From JAWLHU01 sp049324875 (GTDB lineage: Bacteria > Bacillota > Sulfobacillia > Symbiobacteriales > Symbiobacteriaceae), in assembly GCA_049324875.1 (NCBI GenBank), contig JBMONC010000084.1, positions 150,961 through 214,960 on the forward strand: a DNA stretch of 64,000 bases. The letters run 5' to 3'. The notes under the pieces were generated by a model that was not told the origin of the DNA, did not search any database, and saw nothing but the letters and a program-made list of their open reading frames with translations. The position numbers were made by a program, and so were the translations under genes. Shown here one piece after another: positions 54,437 through 62,145 of the stretch; position 1 is the first letter of the stretch, and the number at the start of each line of letters is the position of its first letter.

Positions 54437-54474
54437 GAGCAGGCGCCGTCCCTGCGGAAGGGCGGCGCCTGCTT
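54437..54474 (-). terminator. Terminator of the coaX pair
   Basis: GCAGGCGCCG and CGGCGCCTGC with flanking complementarity form a strong stem of at least 10 bp just after the coaX1 stop. The T run is weak (GGTTCTCCC). Confidence 0.6.
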
Positions 54475-54476
54475 CC

Positions 54477-55277
54477 CTACACCCTGCTCACGGGAAAGTT
54501 CTTCTCGTATACCCTTCGGATGCCCTCCAGGGTGAGATGGGGGTCCACCAGCTCGATGGTCCGGCTCTGTGCGGCCACCAGGTGGGCGAGGCCCCCGGTT
54601 GCCACCACCATCGGCTTCGGCCCTGTGGGCGCAATCTCCTCGGTCAGCCGCCGGACCAGGCCGTCCGCCTGCCCGGCAAAGCCGTAGATGATGCCCGACT
54701 GGAGGCTGGCCACGATATTCTTGCCGATCACCGACCGGGGCTTCTGCAGCTCCACCCGCTGCAGGCGGGCCGCCCGCCGGGTGAGCGCCTCCGTGGAGAT
54801 GCCGATGCCCGGAGCGATGCAGCCGCCCAGGTACTCCCCCTGGGCGCTCACGCACTCCAGTTTGGTGGCCGTCCCGAAGTCGACCACGATCACGGGACGC
54901 CCCTGGGGCTCCCCGTAGACCTCCCAGGCCGCCACGGCGTTGACCAGCCGGTCGGTACCGAGGGCCGAAGGGTTTTCGTAGTAGACCGCCGGCAGCGTCT
55001 TCAGCGAGCTGGTCAGCTCCACCAGCTCCAGGTTCAGGTACCGCTCGACCGCTCGGCTCAGCACCACGTTCATCGGCGGGACCACCGAGGCCATCGCCGC
55101 ATGTGTGATGTCGCTGGGTGTATGTCCATCCCGACGCAGCAGGTGCGTGAACTCCAGACCCAGCTCATCCCAGGTGCGGGCTCGGTTGGAGGCGATGCGC
55201 CATGTGGTGATCAGCTCGCTCTCCAGGAAGAGCCCCATGGTGATATTGGTATTGCCGACATCCAGCACCAGCAGCAT
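54477..55277 (-). CDS. coaX1: Type III pantothenate kinase, copy 1
   Basis: 266 residues; phosphorylates pantothenate, the first step of CoA synthesis. MLLVLDVGNTNITMGLF contains the catalytic Asp (D6), and GTDRLVNAVAAWEVYG and VDFGTAT-KLECVSAQGEYLGGCIAPG the substrate and monovalent-cation site. Compared with copy 2 some family positions differ (YENPSALGTD instead of YDNPREVGAD; KLE for TFD), so it may be a specialised or weaker paralogue. Starts 2 bp after copy 2 with GGGGGAG upstream. Confidence 0.93.
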   Translation of the reverse strand: MLLVLDVGNTNITMGLFLESELITTWRIASNRARTWDELGLEFTHLLRRDGHTPSDITHAAMASVVPPMNVVLSRAVERYLNLELVELTSSLKTLPAVYYENPSALGTDRLVNAVAAWEVYGEPQGRPVIVVDFGTATKLECVSAQGEYLGGCIAPGIGISTEALTRRAARLQRVELQKPRSVIGKNIVASLQSGIIYGFAGQADGLVRRLTEEIAPTGPKPMVVATGGLAHLVAAQSRTIELVDPHLTLEGIRRVYEKNFPVSRV

Positions 55278-55279
55278 GG

Positions 55280-56071
55280 CTACCGCTCCCCCCTGTGCGC
55301 CTGGTTGCGCTCGTAGATGATGCGGAGCCCCTCCAGCGCCAGATAGGGCTCGACGTGATGGATGTTCTTACACTCGTTGGCCAGCAGCTCTGCCTGATCC
55401 CCTGTGACCACAACCTTGCAGCCCACCCCGCCCGGGCCCAGCTCGGCGATCATCCGCTCTACCAGGTCATCGACCAGGCCGGCAAAGCCGAAGATCACGC
55501 CTGACTGCATCGAGTGGATGGTGTTGCGGGCCAGGACGCTCTTCGGCCGGACCAGCTCAATGCGGGGGAGCTTCGCGGCGAACTGGAAGAGCGCCTCCAC
55601 CGAGATGGAGATGCCCGGGGCGATCGCCCCGCCCAGGTATTCGCCGTCCCGCGAGACCACATCGAAGATCATCGCCGTACCGAAGTCGACGATGATCAGC
55701 GGACCGCCATACTTCTCGTAGGCCGCGACCGCGCTGACAATCCGGTCCGCACCCACCTCCCGGGGGTTGTCGTACCGGATCACCATGCCCGTCTTGACGC
55801 CGGGCCCGATCACCAGTGGCTTCAGCCTGAAATACTTCTGGCACATCCACTCCAGGGTGGGAATCACCGGCGGCACCGAAGAGGAGATCGCGATCGCAGT
55901 GATCTCAGAGGGGTCGAAACCCAGGTGCTCAATCAGATTGATGAAGAGGAGGCCGAACTCATCCATCGTCTTCCCGCGGTCGGTGTTGATCGTCCACTCC
56001 GCCCGCAGGTTCTTGCCCTCGTAGATGCCCAGGACCATGACGGTATTGCCCACGTCCACAGCCAGCAGCAA
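55280..56071 (-). CDS. coaX2: Type III pantothenate kinase, copy 2
   Basis: 263 residues from TTG 56071, chosen since GGGAGG lies 7 nt upstream and the protein then starts at LLLAVDVGNT. Canonical residues: D6 in DVGNT, YDNPREVGADRIVSAVAAYEKYG, and VDFGTAMIFDVVSRDGEYLGGAIAPG. It is the more consensus-like of the two copies and the first gene of the pair. Tandem coaX genes are unusual. A longer frame upstream to 56401 runs through a promoter and terminator and is not likely to be coding. Confidence 0.93.
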   Translation of the reverse strand: MLLAVDVGNTVMVLGIYEGKNLRAEWTINTDRGKTMDEFGLLFINLIEHLGFDPSEITAIAISSSVPPVIPTLEWMCQKYFRLKPLVIGPGVKTGMVIRYDNPREVGADRIVSAVAAYEKYGGPLIIVDFGTAMIFDVVSRDGEYLGGAIAPGISISVEALFQFAAKLPRIELVRPKSVLARNTIHSMQSGVIFGFAGLVDDLVERMIAELGPGGVGCKVVVTGDQAELLANECKNIHHVEPYLALEGLRIIYERNQAHRGER

Positions 56072-56137
56072 AGGAAAGACCTCCCAGGTGGCCGGCCTCC
56101 ATGGGTCCAGCCCCTCGAACTGCATGAATCCTGGACG

Positions 56138-56146
56138 ATTATACCA
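56138..56146 (-). promoter_or_regulatory. Extended -10 promoter of coaX2-coaX1
   Basis: On the minus strand TGGTATAAT, an extended -10 element, lies 67 nt upstream of the TTG start and directly after the T run of the terminator at 56148. Confidence 0.65.
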
Positions 56147-56147
56147 C

Positions 56148-56187
56148 AAAAAAGGGGATGCGGCCCGAGCAATCGACTCGGGCCGCA
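56148..56187 (-). terminator. Terminator of the candidate small RNA
   Basis: TGCGGCCCGAG (56159-56169) and its complement (56177-56187) form a perfect 11-bp stem with a 7-nt loop; on the minus strand it is followed by TCCCC and six T residues. Confidence 0.85.
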
Positions 56188-56336
56188 CGCGGAGCGCTAT
56201 GCAGTTCGGAGTCGATAACCCCAGCACCTCCATGTCGAAGGCTCGGTCAGTTCCTCTGCCTCTGGCAGTTGTAGTGAACCGGTCTCTGCGGGAAAGGCCC
56301 GCCACCTGCTTGCCTGAGGTATCGGTTCCTGCCTGC
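56148..56336 (-). ncRNA. Candidate free-standing structured RNA (about 185 nt)
   Basis: Between an extended -10 (TGGTATAAT at 56351-56343) and a strong terminator lies a region with no convincing ORF. On the minus strand it can fold GCGGG/CCCGC, then CTGCC-AGA-GGCAG enclosed by GGTTC/GAACT, then the terminator stem. GATGC at its 5' end can pair with GCATC at the base of the terminator. Size and isolation are compatible with a small RNA (6S-sized) or a leader attenuator before coaX2. No known RNA family is recognised. Confidence 0.4.
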
Positions 56337-56342
56337 ATCTCT

Positions 56343-56351
56343 ATTATACCA
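56343..56351 (-). promoter_or_regulatory. Extended -10 promoter of the candidate small RNA
   Basis: TGGTATAAT on the minus strand, identical to the element in front of coaX2. No good -35 is found at 16-18 bp, as is common with extended -10 promoters. The remaining 56352-56447 upstream to nadC holds nothing else recognised. Confidence 0.6.
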
Positions 56352-56447
56352 AACCGTCTGACAATGCGTATAGGGCGCGCGGCGGATTCGCCCGATAACA
56401 ATCATCTATCCCAAAGGAGACTGGACAGATCCAGGGCCCCTGCAGGC

Positions 56448-57287
56448 CTACACCTGGACCTCCAGACTCAGGTCCAGCGCCTTGGCCGAGTGGGTGAGGG
56501 CGCCCATCGAGATGATGTCCACGCCGGTCTTGGCCACCTCCGCCAGGTTGGCTGCGGTGATGCCGCCCGACGCCTCCACAATCGCCTTCCCGGCCACCAG
56601 CTCAACCGCCTTCTTCATCATCTCCACATCCATATTGTCGAGGAGGATGATGTCCGCCCCGGCATCCAGCGCCTCCCGCACCTGGTCCAGCGTCTCGACC
56701 TCCACCTCCACCCGGGAGGTGTGCGAGGCGACCTTCCGGGCAGCGACCACCGCCTCCCGGACCCCGCCGGCCACGGCGATGTGGTTATCCTTGATCAGGA
56801 TGGCGTCGTGCAGCCCGTAGCGGTGGTTCAGACCGCCGCCCACCCGGACGGCATATTTCTCCACCATGCGCAGGCCGGGGGTGGTCTTCCGGGTCTCCAC
56901 CAGCCGTGCATGGTAGTACTTGATCGACTCGGCCAGCTTCCGGGTGGTGGTGGCGATGCCGCTCATCCGCTGGAGGAAGTTGAGCGCCACCCGCTCCGCC
57001 GACAGGACCGAACGGGCGCTGCCCGCAATGCGGGCCACCCCCTGCCCCGGCGTGATCTCGCTGCCCTCGGGTACCAGCACCTCGTAGGTGAGGCGCGGGT
57101 CGACCGCCCGGAAGGTTGCCTCGGCCACCTGGTGGCCGCAGAGGATCCCCGCCTCCTTGGCGATGATGACCGCCGTGCAGCTCTTCTCTGCCGGAATGGT
57201 CGCCTCGGTGGTGATGTCACCCGGGCCGATATCCTCCAAAAGCGCCCGCCGCACCAGTTCGTCCAGGGCGATGGGGTTGAGCGTCAT
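56448..57287 (-). CDS. nadC: Quinolinate phosphoribosyltransferase (nicotinate-nucleotide pyrophosphorylase)
   Basis: 279 residues; makes nicotinate mononucleotide from quinolinate and PRPP in NAD synthesis. EDIGPGDITTEATIP, LNFLQRMSGIAT, RKTTPGLRMVEKYAV and the HRYGLHDAILIKDNH block are all family signatures; EASGGI near the C-terminus binds phosphate. Overlaps nadB by 4 bp. nadA is not in the window. Confidence 0.97.
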   Translation of the reverse strand: MTLNPIALDELVRRALLEDIGPGDITTEATIPAEKSCTAVIIAKEAGILCGHQVAEATFRAVDPRLTYEVLVPEGSEITPGQGVARIAGSARSVLSAERVALNFLQRMSGIATTTRKLAESIKYYHARLVETRKTTPGLRMVEKYAVRVGGGLNHRYGLHDAILIKDNHIAVAGGVREAVVAARKVASHTSRVEVEVETLDQVREALDAGADIILLDNMDVEMMKKAVELVAGKAIVEASGGITAANLAEVAKTGVDIISMGALTHSAKALDLSLEVQV

Positions 57288-58864
57288 GGCTCTGACCTCC
57301 TCAGCGTCACGTGTCGGTTCCAGTGTTGGTCGTCACGGGTCGGATAGTCCATGCGGTAGTGCCCGCCCCGGCTCTCCTGCCGGATCAGCGCCGCCTGGGC
57401 CACCAGGTGGGCCACCGTGGCCAGGTTGGCCACCTGGAAGCCCTCCCGGGTCTGCAGCGCTCCGGCGAGCGAGGCGTTGATCTGCGCCAGCCGCTCGGTC
57501 GCGCCCACCAGCCCCGCCTCCTCCCGGATGATCCCCACCCGGTCCCACATCAGCTGCTGCACCTCCGCCCAGAGCAGGTTGAGCGGCCGGTCCGGGATCG
57601 CCGGCGCCATGCGCACGCCGAAGTTTCGCACCTCCGGGGGCGGCGGCAGCTCCTTCTTCAGCGCCAGCGCGATCCGGCGCCCAAAGACCAGCCCCTCCAG
57701 CAGCGAGTTGGAGGCCAGCCGGTTCGCTCCGTGAATCCCTGTGCAGGCCACCTCACCGCAGGCGTAGAGCCCCGGTACGCTGGTCCGGCCGTCATGGTCA
57801 GTCTTGACGCCCCCCATGATATAATGCGCGGCCGGCGCCACCGGAATCAGGTCGTGGGTGATGTCGATCCCCCGCTTCAGGCAGGCCCCGTAAATGGTCG
57901 GGAAGCGCTCCTTCACGTTAGGGATGTGCCTGGCGTCCTCATAGACGCAGGGGTGGTGCGTCTCCCGCATCTGCTGGACAATCGCCCGGGCCACCACATC
58001 GCGCGGCGCCAGCTCCGCCCGCGGGTGCATCTCCAGCATGAAGCGCTCCCCGTTCTTGTTCAGCAGGTAGGCGCCCTCGCCCCGCACCGCCTCCGAGATC
58101 AGGAACTTCGGGCTGCCCTCGCCATAGAGCGCCGTGGGGTGGAACTGGACGAACTCCACATCCTCCACCTCGGCCCCCGCCCGCCAGGCGATGGCGATGC
58201 CGTCGCCCGTAGCCACCTCCGGGTTGGTGGAGTTGATGTAGAGCTGCCCCGCCCCGCCGGTGGCCAGGATGGTCGCCCTGGCAATGTATGCGGTCAGCCG
58301 GTCGTGGTCATCCAGGGCCAGCACCCCGATGCAGCGCCCGTCCACCGTCAGCACATCCACGATGTAGTGGTTCTCGTAGACGACGATGCCCTCCGCGTAG
58401 ACCTTCTGTTGCAGGGCCCGGCGGATCTCGTCGCCGGTGGCGTCGCCCCGGGCGTGCAGGATGCGCCGCTCCGAGTGGGCCCCCTCCCGGGTGAGCGCCA
58501 GCTCCCCCTCCTCGTTCGTGTCGAACTGCGTGCCGATGGCGATCAGCTCCCGGACGCAGTCCGGCCCCTCCTCCACCAGCACCTGAACCGCATCCTCGCG
58601 GCAGAGCCCAGCCCCCGCCTCCAGGGTGTCCAGGAGGTGGAGCCGGGGGGAATCCTTGTCGCCAATGGCAGCCGCAATGCCACCCTGGGCATACTCCGTG
58701 TTCGACTCCTCCAGCTTCCGCTTGGTCAGCACGATCACCCGGCCCATCTCCCGCACCTTCAGGGCGGTGTACAGACCGGCGATGCCCGTGCCCACCACCA
58801 GGACGTCGCAGAACACCTGGGGAAGCTTGGCCAGGTCGAAGTTGGTCAGGTAGCGGGTACCCAA
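57284..58864 (-). CDS. nadB: L-aspartate oxidase
   Basis: 526-residue FAD enzyme that oxidises aspartate to iminoaspartate, the first step of NAD synthesis. LVVGTGIAGLYTALKV is the FAD loop; YAQGGIAAAI, HGANRLASNSLLEGLVFG and the C-terminal helical domain are typical. Start TTG 58864 has GGGAGG about 7 nt upstream. Lies 33 bp after folK and overlaps nadC, so folate and NAD genes may share a transcript. Confidence 0.96.
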   Translation of the reverse strand: MGTRYLTNFDLAKLPQVFCDVLVVGTGIAGLYTALKVREMGRVIVLTKRKLEESNTEYAQGGIAAAIGDKDSPRLHLLDTLEAGAGLCREDAVQVLVEEGPDCVRELIAIGTQFDTNEEGELALTREGAHSERRILHARGDATGDEIRRALQQKVYAEGIVVYENHYIVDVLTVDGRCIGVLALDDHDRLTAYIARATILATGGAGQLYINSTNPEVATGDGIAIAWRAGAEVEDVEFVQFHPTALYGEGSPKFLISEAVRGEGAYLLNKNGERFMLEMHPRAELAPRDVVARAIVQQMRETHHPCVYEDARHIPNVKERFPTIYGACLKRGIDITHDLIPVAPAAHYIMGGVKTDHDGRTSVPGLYACGEVACTGIHGANRLASNSLLEGLVFGRRIALALKKELPPPPEVRNFGVRMAPAIPDRPLNLLWAEVQQLMWDRVGIIREEAGLVGATERLAQINASLAGALQTREGFQVANLATVAHLVAQAALIRQESRGGHYRMDYPTRDDQHWNRHVTLRRSEP

Positions 58865-58897
58865 AGAAACGCCTCCCTGAAATCGACCCGATTGGCT

Positions 58898-59401
58898 TTA
58901 TTCTACCCCTTGGATCAGCCGATGGAAAGAGGAGCCATCCAGATGGAGGCGGACCCCCTGGTCCGGCAGGGCGCTGAGCCAGCGGCGGACCTCCTCCCGC
59001 TCCGGCGCCACCTCCAGCAGCGGGATCAGCACAAAGGCCCGGTCTGCCATGCGCGGGTGGGGAATCTCCAACTCCGGCCGTGAGATCACCTGGTCACCGA
59101 AGAGCAGGATATCGATGTCGATGGTGCGCGGCCCCCACCGCTCCCTGCGCTCTCGCCCCATCGCCCGCTCCACCCCGTGGATCCCCTCCAGCAGGGCCAG
59201 CGGGCTGAGCTCCGTCTCCAGCAGCGCTGCGCAGTTGAGGAAGTCCGGCTGGTCGGTCTTGCCCTGGGGCGCCGTCTCATAGACCCCGCTGACCGCCGCC
59301 AGCCGGGCGCCCGGGAGCCGGTCCAGCAGCCGGAGCGCCTCGGCCAGCTGCCCCAGCCTGTCCCCCAGGTTGGCCCCCAGCGAGAGGTAGGCGCGGCTCA
59401 T
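58898..59401 (-). CDS. folK: 6-hydroxymethyl-7,8-dihydropterin pyrophosphokinase
   Basis: 167 residues; transfers pyrophosphate from ATP to the pterin for folate synthesis. SLGANLGDRL opens the fold, PDFLNCAALLETEL and the metal-binding RTIDIDILLFG are intact, and PHPRMADRAFVLIPL is the last signature. Overlaps folB by 4 bp. Confidence 0.96.
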   Translation of the reverse strand: MSRAYLSLGANLGDRLGQLAEALRLLDRLPGARLAAVSGVYETAPQGKTDQPDFLNCAALLETELSPLALLEGIHGVERAMGRERRERWGPRTIDIDILLFGDQVISRPELEIPHPRMADRAFVLIPLLEVAPEREEVRRWLSALPDQGVRLHLDGSSFHRLIQGVE

Positions 59402-59760
59402 TCGCTCCGCCCTCGCCGGATCTCCACCGTCACCCCGTCGATCGGGCCCGGAATCGGCGCCTTGGGTTTGTGGATCCGCACCACCACCTCGCGGGCGTTC
59501 CGGTGCTTCAACACCTCTTTGGCCACCTGCTCGGCCAGCGCCTCAATCAGCCGGAAGGGCCGGCCCTCCACGATCCCCTTCACCGTCTGGTAGATCTTCC
59601 CGTAGTCCACGGTGTGCCGGATCTCGTCGTGCTCCCCCGCCTCCCGCAGGTCCAGGTAGAGCTCCACATCCACCAGGAAGGCCTGTCCCAGCTTGGCCTC
59701 CTCCTCGTAGACCCCGTGGTAGCCGTAAAACCGCATCCCGGTCAGCATGATCCGATCCAC
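59398..59760 (-). CDS. folB: Dihydroneopterin aldolase
   Basis: 120-residue folate enzyme that cleaves dihydroneopterin. MRFYGYHGVYEEEAKLGQAF contains the substrate-binding Glu of the family, with the VKGIVEGRPFRLIEALAEQVA block and the C-terminal VEIRR. Lies 8 bp after folP and overlaps folK by 4 bp. Confidence 0.95.
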   Translation of the reverse strand: MDRIMLTGMRFYGYHGVYEEEAKLGQAFLVDVELYLDLREAGEHDEIRHTVDYGKIYQTVKGIVEGRPFRLIEALAEQVAKEVLKHRNAREVVVRIHKPKAPIPGPIDGVTVEIRRGRSE

Positions 59761-59768
59761 GCCGTCAC

Positions 59769-60611
59769 CTACCCCTCAAAGCCGCCCCGGCCCGGACGGA
59801 GAATGGCATCCGTCATGACGGCGACCCGCTTCATTTCCAGCACATCGTGCACCCGGACAATCTCCGCTCCAAAGGCGATCCCCAGGGCGACCGTGGCGGC
59901 CGTCCCCTCCACCCGCTCCTCGGGGGGCAGGCCCCCCAGCACCTTCCCGATGGTCGACTTCCGGCTGGTCCCCAGCAGGATCGGACGGCCCAGCACCTTC
60001 AGCTCCGCCAGCCGCTGGAGCACCTCCAGGTTCTGCAGCGGCGTCTTGCCAAACCCGATGCCCGGGTCGATGATCACCAACTCCTCGGGAAGCCCCGCCT
60101 GCCGTCCCAACTCCACCGACCGCTGGAAGAAGGCGATCATGTCGCCGAGCAGCTCCCGGTACTCGGTCCCGTGCTGGTTGTGCATCAACACAACCGGCGC
60201 CCGGTGCCGGGCGGCCACCCGGGCCATGGCCGGGTCCCGCTGCATCCCCCAGACATCGTTCAGGATGTCTGCCCCTGCCTCCAGCGCCGCCTCGGCCACC
60301 TCGGCCTTGTAGCTGTCGATGGAGATCAGCACATCCGGGGCCGCCTGCCGGACCGCACGGATCACCGGCAGGACCCGCCGCTTCTCCTCCTCCGCATCCA
60401 CCGGAAGGTGTCCGGGCCGGGTCGACTCGCCGCCGATGTCGATGATGTCGGCCCCCTCGCCGATCATCCGCAGGGCGTGGGCCACCGCACGCTCCACGCT
60501 GAGGTATCGCCCACCGTCGGAGAAGGAGTCCGGCGTCACGTTCAGGATCCCCATGATCTGCGTCCGGCGCCCCAGTTCCAAGGTCCGCGGCCCGCAGGGG
60601 ATGCTCCACAT
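59769..60611 (-). CDS. folP: Dihydropteroate synthase
   Basis: 280 residues; condenses p-aminobenzoate with the pterin pyrophosphate, the sulfonamide target. ILNVTPDSFSDGGRY, DIGGESTRPGH, and the late GTSRKSTIGKVLGG are intact. AAGGA precedes ATG 60611. First gene of a run folP-folB-folK-nadB-nadC on the minus strand; folE and pabAB are not in the window. Confidence 0.96.
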   Translation of the reverse strand: MWSIPCGPRTLELGRRTQIMGILNVTPDSFSDGGRYLSVERAVAHALRMIGEGADIIDIGGESTRPGHLPVDAEEEKRRVLPVIRAVRQAAPDVLISIDSYKAEVAEAALEAGADILNDVWGMQRDPAMARVAARHRAPVVLMHNQHGTEYRELLGDMIAFFQRSVELGRQAGLPEELVIIDPGIGFGKTPLQNLEVLQRLAELKVLGRPILLGTSRKSTIGKVLGGLPPEERVEGTAATVALGIAFGAEIVRVHDVLEMKRVAVMTDAILRPGRGGFEG

Positions 60612-60640
60612 TGTTCCTTCACCTCATCCATTACAATGCC

Positions 60641-60670
60641 AAAAGGCCGGGGGAGGAATTCGCCCCGGCC
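60641..60670 (-). terminator. Intrinsic terminator of the DUF350 gene
   Basis: GGCCGGGG (60645-60652) and CCCCGGCC (60663-60670) pair; on the minus strand the stem is followed by TTTTGG. It separates the DUF350 cluster from folP. Confidence 0.8.
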
Positions 60671-60686
60671 CTCGCATCCACCTTCT

Positions 60687-61091
60687 TTAGCTCATCGAAC
60701 CCGAGATGATCAAGCCAATCGCAATCGCGATGCCGAACATCACCTTGCCCGCCGCGGTGGAGCCCTTGGCGATGGACTCGCTCAGCGACCACTTCGGGGT
60801 GAGCAACTCCCAGGCGAAGTAGCCGGCGTAGTTGAGCACGATCCCCAACACCCCGTAGACCAGGGCCTGCAGGAAGACCATGTGCATCGCGAAGGCGTTC
60901 CCCAGGATGATCCCGGTGGAGATCAGGAAGCCGGCAGCCAGCCAGGAGACCGCCTCATTCCCCTGCTCAACCTCCTTGAAGAGCTTGAAGGGAACCAGCA
61001 GGTCGTAGATGAAGAGCCCGAGGAACATCAGGATCAGGCCGGCCCCGGTGAAGAGCATCGTCCAGCCCAGGTTGGCCCAGGTAATCTCCAT
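60687..61091 (-). CDS. DUF350 membrane protein
   Basis: 134 residues with four spans and the DUF350 (YjfL-like) features LMFLGLFIYDLLVPF and NEAVSWLAAGFLISTGIILGNAF. Function is unknown; relatives occur in envelope-stress or membrane-repair-like clusters. Third gene of a minus-strand run after the 63-residue and Ser/Tyr-rich genes. Confidence 0.88.
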   Translation of the reverse strand: MEITWANLGWTMLFTGAGLILMFLGLFIYDLLVPFKLFKEVEQGNEAVSWLAAGFLISTGIILGNAFAMHMVFLQALVYGVLGIVLNYAGYFAWELLTPKWSLSESIAKGSTAAGKVMFGIAIAIGLIISGSMS

Positions 61092-61102
61092 TGGGAACCC
61101 CC

Positions 61103-61294
61103 CTAGTCAGTGAGGATGGCGATCTCGCGCTGCAGGTCCGTATTCACCCAGATCCCCAGGGTGGTGCCCGAAGGGTCATCCACCTTTACGAAGATCCACT
61201 TGCCGTCCACCCGCTCCACAACGCCGTGGAAGCCGGCATCCGCCCCCTGAGCGTCACGCATGATCCAAACCTTCTTACCCTGAAGCATCATCAT
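61103..61294 (-). CDS. Small conserved-looking beta-barrel-like protein
   Basis: 63 residues from ATG 61294, whose A is shared with the stop codon (TGATG) of the gene before it, so translation is coupled. GAGGAGG lies 11 nt upstream inside that gene. Sequence is compact and beta-rich (KKVWIMRDAQGADAGFHGVV, DGKWIFVKVDDPSGTTLGIW), like an SH3-type small barrel. Function unknown. Eleven bp before the DUF350 gene. Confidence 0.7.
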   Translation of the reverse strand: MMMLQGKKVWIMRDAQGADAGFHGVVERVDGKWIFVKVDDPSGTTLGIWVNTDLQREIAILTD

Positions 61295-61977
61295 CAGCGA
61301 TTGCGCCTCCTCTTGGCGATGATCGAGCTCAGCACACCCAGCAGAATCCAGATGAGCACCAGCCCCACGGCGATGGAGACCCAGCTGAGGGCCCACCCGC
61401 CCGAGGCGGTGTAGTAGGGCCGGTGCCAGACCCGCCAGTACCAGGGTCGGCCGTAGTAGTAGTCGTGGTACCAGGTGGGATCGTAGAGGGTGGGACCGGC
61501 CACGATCACGGGCGGATAGGTCGGATAGCGGGTCCGGCTGGTGTCGTAGTTCACCCTCGGCGCCGTGGTCACGTTCGGGGCCGTGCTGGTGCTGGTCCCG
61601 GAGGGCTTCTGGTTAGAGAAGGATCCCCCCGAGCTGGAGAAGGACCGGCTCCCGCTGGAGAAGCTCTTGGAGTCCGGTGAGGTAAAGGACTTGGAATCGG
61701 TCGAGGTGGAGGATGGTGGTTTGGTGGAGAAGGACCGAGACGGCGACGTCGAGGGCGTGGTCGTCTTCGGCGCCGATGAGAAGGAGCGGGAGGGTGATGT
61801 CGCCTTCGGCGCCGAGATCTTGGGCGCTGAGAAGGACCGGCTGCCCGAGCTGAAGCCTCTCGACCCGCCGGAGAACCCCCGGGACTTCGCCAGAGCTGGC
61901 ACAGCGAAGATTCCGAGCGCAAAGACGACCATCACCACGAGGGCCAGGATGCGTCTGACCCAGGTCCAAGGACGCAT
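61294..61977 (-). CDS. Ser/Thr-rich, Tyr-rich membrane-anchored protein
   Basis: 227 residues from ATG 61977; a longer frame from 62022 has no ribosome site. Signal peptide or TM1 at about 9-30 ends at VPALA. Residues about 32-125 are Ser/Thr/Pro/Lys repeats of SRSFS, SKSFS and PSRSFS type. A Tyr/Trp-rich patch follows (PTWYHDYYYGRPWYWRVW), then one C-terminal span and the basic tail KRRRNR. It probably sits at the cell surface. First of three coupled genes; function unknown. Confidence 0.7.
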   Translation of the reverse strand: MRPWTWVRRILALVVMVVFALGIFAVPALAKSRGFSGGSRGFSSGSRSFSAPKISAPKATSPSRSFSSAPKTTTPSTSPSRSFSTKPPSSTSTDSKSFTSPDSKSFSSGSRSFSSSGGSFSNQKPSGTSTSTAPNVTTAPRVNYDTSRTRYPTYPPVIVAGPTLYDPTWYHDYYYGRPWYWRVWHRPYYTASGGWALSWVSIAVGLVLIWILLGVLSSIIAKRRRNR

Positions 61978-62097
61978 GGTACCACATCCCTCGGGTTGTT
62001 TTGCCAGCGAGAACTTCCTCATGGGTACGGGTCAATTCCTGCCGGCTTTCATCAGAAATGAGTAAATGGCGGGAGCAGAAGGTTCGCGAAGGGCGCG

Positions 62098-62135
62098 AAA
62101 AAGCCTTCCCCGACCGGTCTGCCCGGGGGGAAGGC
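62098..62135 (-). terminator. Intrinsic terminator of the diguanylate cyclase gene
   Basis: GCCTTCCCC and GGGGAAGGC pair; on the minus strand the stem continues into TTTTTCG. Confidence 0.88.
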
Positions 62136-62145
62136 TTTGGTCTGC

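Noticed and set aside
56148..56336. T-box leader before coaX2
   Set aside because: The conserved T-box bulge sequence (TGGNACCGCG-like) is absent and no aminoacyl-tRNA or amino-acid gene follows.
55280..56401. A 373-residue version of coaX2 starting at 56401
   Set aside because: The extra 110 codons run through a terminator and an extended -10 promoter and have no pantothenate-kinase similarity; TTG 56071 has a proper ribosome site.
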